Made by a program: the position numbers and the translations under genes. Below, piece after piece: positions 58,510-64,000 of a stretch of 64,000 nt of DNA. The notes beneath the pieces are model-generated. The model did not search any database. It saw nothing but the letters and a program-made list of their open reading frames with translations, and was not told where the DNA came from. Position 1 is the first letter of the stretch; each line of letters starts with the position of its first letter. Source of the DNA: Chionoecetes opilio (taxonomy: Eukaryota > Arthropoda > Malacostraca > Decapoda > Majidae); contig JACEEZ010020894.1 in the NCBI GenBank assembly GCA_016584305.1, positions 237,501 to 301,500 of the forward strand, given 5' to 3'.

Positions 58510-61500
58510 ATGGGGCTTAAACGCGTGGAACAGAAGGGAGCTCAGTTTTATATGTATTTTAATGTTTCCTCGATCGGTGGAGACAAGGTGTTGAAGGTTG
58601 TTATTTTAGACAAGGAAAATACGTCTATGTTGAAGGTGAGGGCTGATGGAAGTTAAAAATAGAAGGGATTTTGATTATGGAGGGTTCTAATAGCAATGTC
58701 AGGTGGTTAGTGTGGAGTTAATAGAGGCTGGGAGACCTACACGTGGTAGTTCCTGTTACTTAACACTACCTACATCCACCTTTCATCCCCATCCATGAAA
58801 TGATCTAGCCTCCTTTTAAAACTCCCTAATGACTCCGCACTAACTACCTAGGTCTTGCAGGATAAAGAGTGTAGCTACTATAATCTTGCCATTTTATCAA
58901 GTCACTTATGGAAATTATTCACCAACCAACCACCCTCTCGGTTAGTAGAGTGGTAGTTTTGTCACCCCCCCCCCATTGTGAGGGAGGTATTGTTCGCTCA
59001 CCATAGGGGGAGAGTAGGAATGTATACATATATAATTATAATGGTAATGGGTAGAAATTAAAGCGACTAAAGTGACTTGATACATTGGAAAGACTATAAT
59101 GGTGTAACTATTCCTTTTACACGGACATCCAGGTAAAAAAAAAAGAGGTTGGGCTTCATAACACCAAATCCTTCTTCTTCTTATGACCTTTGACGCTTAG
59201 TGTGGCTTCATAGGTCCTCTTCAACTTCGTCTCCTTCGTTAACATACTTGTCAACTCTTCCCTTGGCTATTTCACATGTGATGCAATGTAAAAGTGTAAA
59301 TACAAAACATATATACCCTTGGGTAGCTTCCTTATGTACTTATGTTCTTATGTCTCCCAGCCTCTTGTAGCTTCCTCATTTTCTTTATGCTCTTATGTTC
59401 TTAAAGTAAAAATGTAAAGAAATAACAAAACCCTGTCATTTCAAGGTTACGGAGAGCCATGGGGACTTGCAGCGGTGGTGTGTAAAGGTGGGCAGGACAG
59501 CTGAGGAGTACTTCAGGCAGCTGTGCGAGGCTGTGGCAAGGGAGGACGACCATGTGGGTGTGTTTGAGGTGCAGGATGGTCACCTCGTGTGGAAACAATA
59601 CTTCCCGGAAAAAGAAATCTACGGCAAGAAGGGAAAATTTAAGATGGAGAAGGTACGTCTATGTTCCTTACCTATCATGTCTTCTTCATGCAAATACGTA
59701 CTACATATATTTTGACTTTTAATCTAAAGTAATGATCCATCTTTTAAAGTACGTACCTAACTCTTAATCTGCTTCCATCTAGCTTATTAACCCCTTGAGG
59801 CCCAGACCGTAATTTTCATTGTAATTTAGCTACCATTAGACAATTTTAGTGACTATAAGCAATGTTTCATAGATATCACCTGTTCAATACCCTTGTCCAC
59901 TAGCTAATTTGGTATACAGTATTAGTTACTTTTTGTAATTTTTTGGCTAACAACAGACAATTTTATATAGCAAAGGAAAGATCTGGGCATGAAGGGGTTA
60001 AGTAGAAAATAATGTCTCCCCTATAGTACACTGGTAAGGTATCTCACCGCTATGTTCCTTGTGTTATGTCAGGTGAGGTATGGTGAGGCGGTGGAGCAGG
60101 TCTTGGCAGGGGTGATGACCGACCTTCACGACTCCTCCCGACAGGTCCTCCAGCTCACACGGGAGACACAGAAAACCACTAGAAGTAAGGAAACAGGCAC
60201 CGTGCTGTTGAACCGAGGGATCTTATGGAGTATTGCCATTAAGTAACATTGAAGTAACGGATTGAAACTGGAAAAGCGTAGATTTAAAAAAAAAAAAAGG
60301 AAAAAACTGGTTCACAAATAGGGTGGTAAATGATAGCTTCCTTATTTTCCTATGTTCTTATGTTAGGTCTCACAGCCTCTTGTAGCTTCCTTATATTCCT
60401 ATGTTCATATAAAGCAGAGTAAGTAATGACATGTTGTTATGAAGGCCCTTTCTATCAAAGCTTGATAGCCCTTAATAAAGCAATATTATTAACAAAGAAA
60501 ACCAGAGACTACATAGATAAAGACCTCTGAATCTACCAGTGTTAGCCCTCTTGTAGCTTCCTTATTTTCCTATGTTCTTATGTTAGGTCTCCCAGCCTCT
60601 TGTAGCTTCCTTATTTTCCTATGTTCTTATATTAGGTCTCCCAGCCTCTTGTAGCTTCCTTATTTTCCTATGTTCTTATATTAGGTCTCCCAGCCTCTTG
60701 TAGTTTCCTTATTTTCTTATGTTCTTATATTAGGTCTCACAGCCTCTTGTAACTTCATTATTTTCCTATGTTCTTATAAAGCATAGTAAGTAATGACATG
60801 TTTCACCTTTCTTTAGAGCTGGATGAGGCCCTGGAGCTAGCAACCAGGAGTGTGCAGATGAAGGAAGACCTAGAGAGGGAGATCTATAGTAAATGCGCAG
60901 CTCTGATCAATGCAAAGAAGCTGAGGATCCACCAACTACGCTCCACCCATCCCAGCAGCTCAGGTGGGTGTGATCTTAAGGGCTCGGGCACCAGACAACA
61001 CACAGACAGACAAGGGGTGGTATTATGGGAGCTGGGGATGAAAGGTGGATGTATGGGGATGAAAGCTAACCACTCCTCACACTATGGAGAGGCGGTAGCA
61101 GAGTGGTTAGTGTCACCGAGTGGCGTTCTTGAAGACCCGAGTTCGATCCCGAGTAAGACCCATAAATCCACTTAAAATATTTCTGCACCGTCGAGTGGCC
61201 TAAGAACACCCACATGCTGCCCATTAACTCTACCTTCGATTGCGAGTGCATCAGAGGACACAGGGGGCGGCATGAGCCTCTAATTACAGGCGTCACTATA
61301 ACAATCCTGCCTGCGCCACCACGGGCGAGGGCCAATCATCACAGCCCTCAAGTGAGCCTCCAGGGCCTACCATCCCACCCCTGGTCACTGCCTACAGGTG
61401 CTATAGGCCGAGATGTAAAAAACAACTATATAATCTCTTCCTTCCCTCTCAAACCAGCGGGCCGAACTAGCTGTCTCACCCGAGCTAACGACGAACCTGA

Positions 61501-62337
61501 CCCCGGCACTTCAGCGAAAAAACCTAAACTACAGGACGGCCACAGCGACGGCTACAGCTCGGACACCGACGTGGACGACCCAGATCAGGTTAGTAAGCTT
61601 AGTTTAGTTTAGTTAGTTAGTTAGTTAAGTTAGTATTTAAGTGGATAAAGGGATACAATAAAGGCAATGTAGGAAAAGTTCTTACGGCTATTAACCAGGG
61701 TAGAACAAGAAGTAACGGATTCAAGCTGGAAGAGCATAGATTTAAAAAGGAACTTTTAAAGGACTTTAGAAGGACTCAGTAGACAGGTAGTTAGTGCAGA
61801 GTCAATAGGGAGCTTTAAAAGCAGGCTAGATAAATTCATGGATGGGGATGAAAGGCGGATGTAGGTAGTGTTAAGTAACAGGAACTACCTCGTGTAGGTC
61901 TCACGGCCTCTTGTAGTTTCCTTATGTTCTTATTTTCTTATGTTTTTATGTTCTAGGAGATGGACACAGATGAGGAGAGAGCTGTCACCCTCCCAGCCAA
62001 GCCAAGGAAGGGCACAGCAACAGCCAGGAGTCCCAAGCCAAGTGAAGGCCAAGCCACACTCAAGACCAAAGAAGTTATGTTAGATTCACAAGAGCTCTTC
62101 AATGCTAGTCTAGAGGCAGAACTGTACGGCCCGAGCACCACGGTGGTGCAGCGTAGCGCCGACAGCACCGTGCCACAGGTCAAGCCCGCGCCGCAGGTCA
62201 AGCTCGCGCCGCAGTCTCCTCCGCAGCTGACGAGGAGCAGAGCGGCCGAGCCAGTCACTCCGTCACCCAGCGTAACCCCTGCCAAATATGATTACGATGA
62301 AGACACGCAAATGTCCATACTGCATGACCTGTTTTAA
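58510..62337 (+). CDS. XRCC4: DNA repair protein XRCC4 (NHEJ ligase scaffold)
   Basis: Six exons: 58510-58635, 59446-59652, 60073-60184, 60817-60963, 61458-61588, 61957-62337; 1104 nt, 367 aa, all phases consistent. XRCC4 dimerises, binds DNA ligase IV through its coiled coil and pairs with XLF in non-homologous end joining. Residues 1-115 form the head (FYMYFNVSSIGGDKVLKVV; HVGVFEVQDGHLVWKQYF). Residues about 118-200 are a heptad-like coiled coil (EAVEQVLAGVMTDLHDSS; MKEDLEREIYSKCAALINAK, KLRIHQLR) that aligns with the LIG4-binding helix of vertebrate XRCC4. The tail is Ser/Pro/Lys rich with basic patches (KKPK, KPRKG) and ends in an acidic-hydrophobic motif DYDEDTQMSILHDLF, comparable to the short conserved C-terminus of other XRCC4s. 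Sequence identity to vertebrates is low overall, so the call rests on architecture and the coiled-coil match. Confidence 0.88.
58728..58850 (-). mobile_element. LINE 3' fragment in XRCC4 intron 1, antisense
   Basis: gagacctacacgtggtagtt, cacctttcatccccatccat, gactccgcactaactaccta. Confidence 0.8.
59168..59290 (-). repeat. Interspersed repeat, third copy, inverted
   Basis: ttcttcttatgacctttgac, gcttcataggtcctcttcaa, cttggctatttcacatgtga; complement of 45930-46055. Confidence 0.75.
59320..59405 (+). repeat. LINE-tail repeat, XRCC4 intron 1
   Basis: Two tail units ending cttatgttctt about 40 bp before the exon 2 acceptor, sense. Confidence 0.8.
59787..60001 (-). mobile_element. piggyBac-like MITE, copy 15
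   Basis: TTAACCCCTTGAGGCCCAGA to GGGCATGAAGGGGTTAA; TTAA at both ends. In XRCC4 intron 2. Confidence 0.85.
60248..60778 (+). mobile_element. LINE 3' piece and tail minisatellite, XRCC4 intron 3
   Basis: 60250-60335 is LINE 3' sequence (ctggttcacaaatagggtgg). 60335-60400 and 60548-60778 are tail units (cagcctcttgtagcttcctt, attttcctatgttcttat). The 3' flank aaagcatagtaagtaatgac, atg (60778) also occurs at about 60413, showing a local duplication. The array ends about 38 bp before the exon 4 acceptor. Confidence 0.85.
61087..61414 (+). mobile_element. tRNA-derived SINE, second copy
   Basis: gagaggcggtagcagagtgg, ttag (A box) and cgagttcgatcccg (B box), then the same body as 50577 (ctaccttcgattgcgagtgc, gcgccaccacgggcgagg). 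It lies in XRCC4 intron 4, sense, about 40 bp before exon 5. Confidence 0.85.
61640..61951 (+). mobile_element. LINE 3' end occupying XRCC4 intron 5, sense
   Basis: From aaagggatacaataaaggca through agcaggctagataaattcat, gtaggtagtgttaagtaaca, ggaactacctcgtgtaggtc to the tail ttatgttcttattttctta. The tail reads gtttttatgttctag straight into exon 6. Confidence 0.9.
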
Positions 62338-62369
62338 CACATAAGCCTGACTGTTACAGGAAGTGTGTC

Positions 62370-62605
62370 GGTGCTTGAAAAACGTAAAATTAAAAAGAAA
62401 TAGGGAGAAACTGGTTTACTAATAGGGTGGTAAATGATTGGAATGGACTCAGTCGTGGGGTAGTTAGTGCAGAGTCAATAGGGAGTTTTAAAAGGAGGCT
62501 AGACAGTGTTATGGATGGGGATGAAAGGTGGATGTAGGTAGTGTGAAGTAACAGGAACTACCACGTGTAGGTCTCCTAGCCTGTTGTAGCTTCCTTATGT
62601 TCTTG
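62370..62605 (+). mobile_element. LINE 3' end just after the XRCC4 stop
   Basis: gtgcttgaaaaacgtaaaat, aaactggtttactaataggg, gtaggtctcctagcctgttg, tagcttccttatgttcttg. Begins about 30 bp after the stop, so it supplies the XRCC4 3' UTR sequence. Confidence 0.85.
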
Positions 62606-62686
62606 CTGTGCCTGTGTGTCTTACTGCAGTGAATTCTTCTATGCATCTATGTTGTACTGTTACTACTTGTTCTGGTGCTTCTATCT

Positions 62687-63367
62687 ATATATGAGGCGCT
62701 TATTCAGGGCCGGATTATGACCTCTTGGGGCCCCTAAGCTAATTAAATTGTGGGCCCCCTCTGACGGAGCCACCCTCTAACTCGCCCGCACCCAAATTTT
62801 TTGTACATTGTATAGCAAAATAAGTGAGCTGAAAAACAATCTATACGCTACATTCACAAATAAGTGTTTTACTGTGTTTAGCACGATGATAAACAAACAT
62901 GGACTGGGGCCCATGATTTACAGCTAGGGTCCCAAACAGGGGCCCTTTATCTTAAATAAAGGCCTCAAACAGAGGCCCTTTATCTCAAATAAAGGGCCTC
63001 AAACAGGGGCCCTATATCTCAAATTATTTGTAATTTTATTTTAAGTTAAATGAATTATTCAGCAATGCAAAATATAAATTTTCAAAAAAAATTATATATA
63101 GAAATCTTTTAGCAGGGCCCCCAGGTTTGGGGCCCCCAAGCTTGAGGGGCCCCAGGCTGCAGCCTATACTAGCCTATAGGATAATCCGGCTCTGCGCTTA
63201 TTTCAGAAAGTCGATAAGCGCCATCAATAAATAACTAAGAAAATGGCTTCAAAATGTTTCAATGTTCAAAATGTCATATCTTTTGAACATTGAAACATTT
63301 TGAAGCCATTTTCTTAATTTTTTATTGATGACGCTTATCGACTTTCTGAAATAAGCGCCTCATATAT
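62687..63367. mobile_element. Hairpin MITE split by a hAT element
   Basis: Arms 62687-62704 plus 63203-63270 against 63280-63367: tatatgaggcgcttatt, tcagaaagtcgataagcg, against the complement ending ataagcgcctcatata. The inner arm tggcttcaaaatgtttcaat, gttcaaaa is perfectly complemented. Confidence 0.9.
62705..63194. mobile_element. hAT-like non-autonomous element, 490 bp, nested
   Basis: 8-bp target duplication cgcttatt at 62697-62704 and 63195-63202. Ends CAGGGCCGGATTAT and the complement of CAGAGCCGGATTAT, one mismatch in 14. The body has three ~30-bp repeats (aaataaagggcctcaaacag). Non-coding. Confidence 0.92.
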
Positions 63368-63408
63368 TCCATTGATTTGTTTACTCTTTTACACTCTTAC
63401 TCTATACG

Positions 63409-63622
63409 TACTCTATTTTTTTTTAATGAGGTAAAAAATCCTGCCCCCTTGCTGCTTACTGCCTGATATTTGATGCCAGGAAAAGGGAATACTAGTTCTT
63501 CTAAATTTCAGTTGTATTTTATCATAGTTAACCATAGTATCAGGTAAACATAGGCATCATTCTAAGCATGAGACTTTTAAGATAGAATGGAATTTGCATC
63601 TCGTTTAAAAAAATAGACTATA
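63409..63622. mobile_element. TATAGTCTATTTTTT-family MITE, copy D
   Basis: tactctatttttttttaatg to cgtttaaaaaaatagactata. Contains ctgcttactgcctgatattt, cataggcatcattctaagca. Confidence 0.8.
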
Positions 63623-63774
63623 AGCTTGTTGGGAAGGTTGTTGTTTATCTAGGGTGACAATGTTGTATGGAAGTTTTGTTTTGGTAGTTTATAAGTAACC
63701 ATATCACATTTTATCGTAGTATTACATAGATTACGTATTTTAATAGAGCTTTATGGCTGTATGGGAAGCTGATT

Positions 63775-63778
<4 letters not shown>

Positions 63779-63841
<63 letters not shown>
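63779..63841. repeat. (GA)n microsatellite
   Basis: Pure GA tract; a short second one lies at 63912-63929. The rest of 63623-64000 shows nothing. Confidence 0.95.
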
Positions 63842-63843
<2 letters not shown>

Positions 63844-64000
63844 AACTTGTGATATAAAAAGAACAATTAACTAATGAACTAAAAAATGTAAAATATGAAT
63901 GAAATATCAGAAGAGAGAGAGAGAGAGAGCTATGCATTTCGAAGTACAATATGTGATACCTTCTACACTATATTAGTCCATTAACTTTATGCACTATACA

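Overview
This window reads as nuclear DNA of an arthropod, most likely a malacostracan (decapod-like) crustacean. That is inference: the supports are short GC-rich exons in AT-rich introns, extreme microsatellite and minisatellite density, arthropod-style non-LTR retrotransposons and many MITE-like DNA elements. No bacterial operons, rRNA, intact tRNA genes or CRISPR arrays were seen. Most long open frames here are translations of tandem repeats.

Six genes can be assembled exon by exon. (1) DHRS4, + strand, 5189-11299, seven exons, 278 aa, complete, peroxisomal SRL end. (2) Mitochondrial ATP synthase subunit c, - strand, 13788-17644, two coding exons, 117 aa. (3) SRPRA, SRP receptor alpha, - strand, 22331-36676, twelve exons found. 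The segment encoding most of the N-domain is missing where a noisy 33-bp satellite lies. (4) A secreted or membrane-anchored mucin-like protein, + strand, 42731-44341, two exons, 384 aa. (5) VPS45, an SM-family vesicle fusion protein, - strand, 46452-55568, twelve exons, with two GC-AG introns and a one-base frameshift in exon 11. (6) XRCC4, the NHEJ scaffold, + strand, 58510-62337, six exons, 367 aa. DHRS4 and ATP5MC converge; VPS45 and XRCC4 diverge across a 3-kb region holding two CRE-like sites. The genes belong to unrelated pathways (carbonyl reduction, ATP synthesis, ER targeting, endosomal fusion, DNA repair), so this is ordinary eukaryotic gene order.

The rest is repeats. A CR1-like LINE (RT fragment 48086-49170, octamer-like TTCTTATG tail) has left many 3' ends, and its tail has grown into 44-bp minisatellites (7795-8530, 34550-35940 and others). 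Many of these tails are in gene-sense orientation and stop at or within tens of bases of a 3' splice site. A ~210-bp piggyBac-like MITE with TTAA at its ends occurs about 15 times. Other elements are two hAT-like elements with perfect 8-bp target duplications, Tigger-like and TA-flanked MITEs, a 963-bp fold-back element, two tRNA-derived SINE types, and nested insertions that give a relative insertion order.

The best candidate for something undescribed is the LINE tail / 3' splice site association. Next come the TTAA MITE family, the giant fold-back element and two duplications of 3' splice sites with exon starts. All calls come from reading the sequence. Family assignments rest on remembered protein family features, and no search was run.
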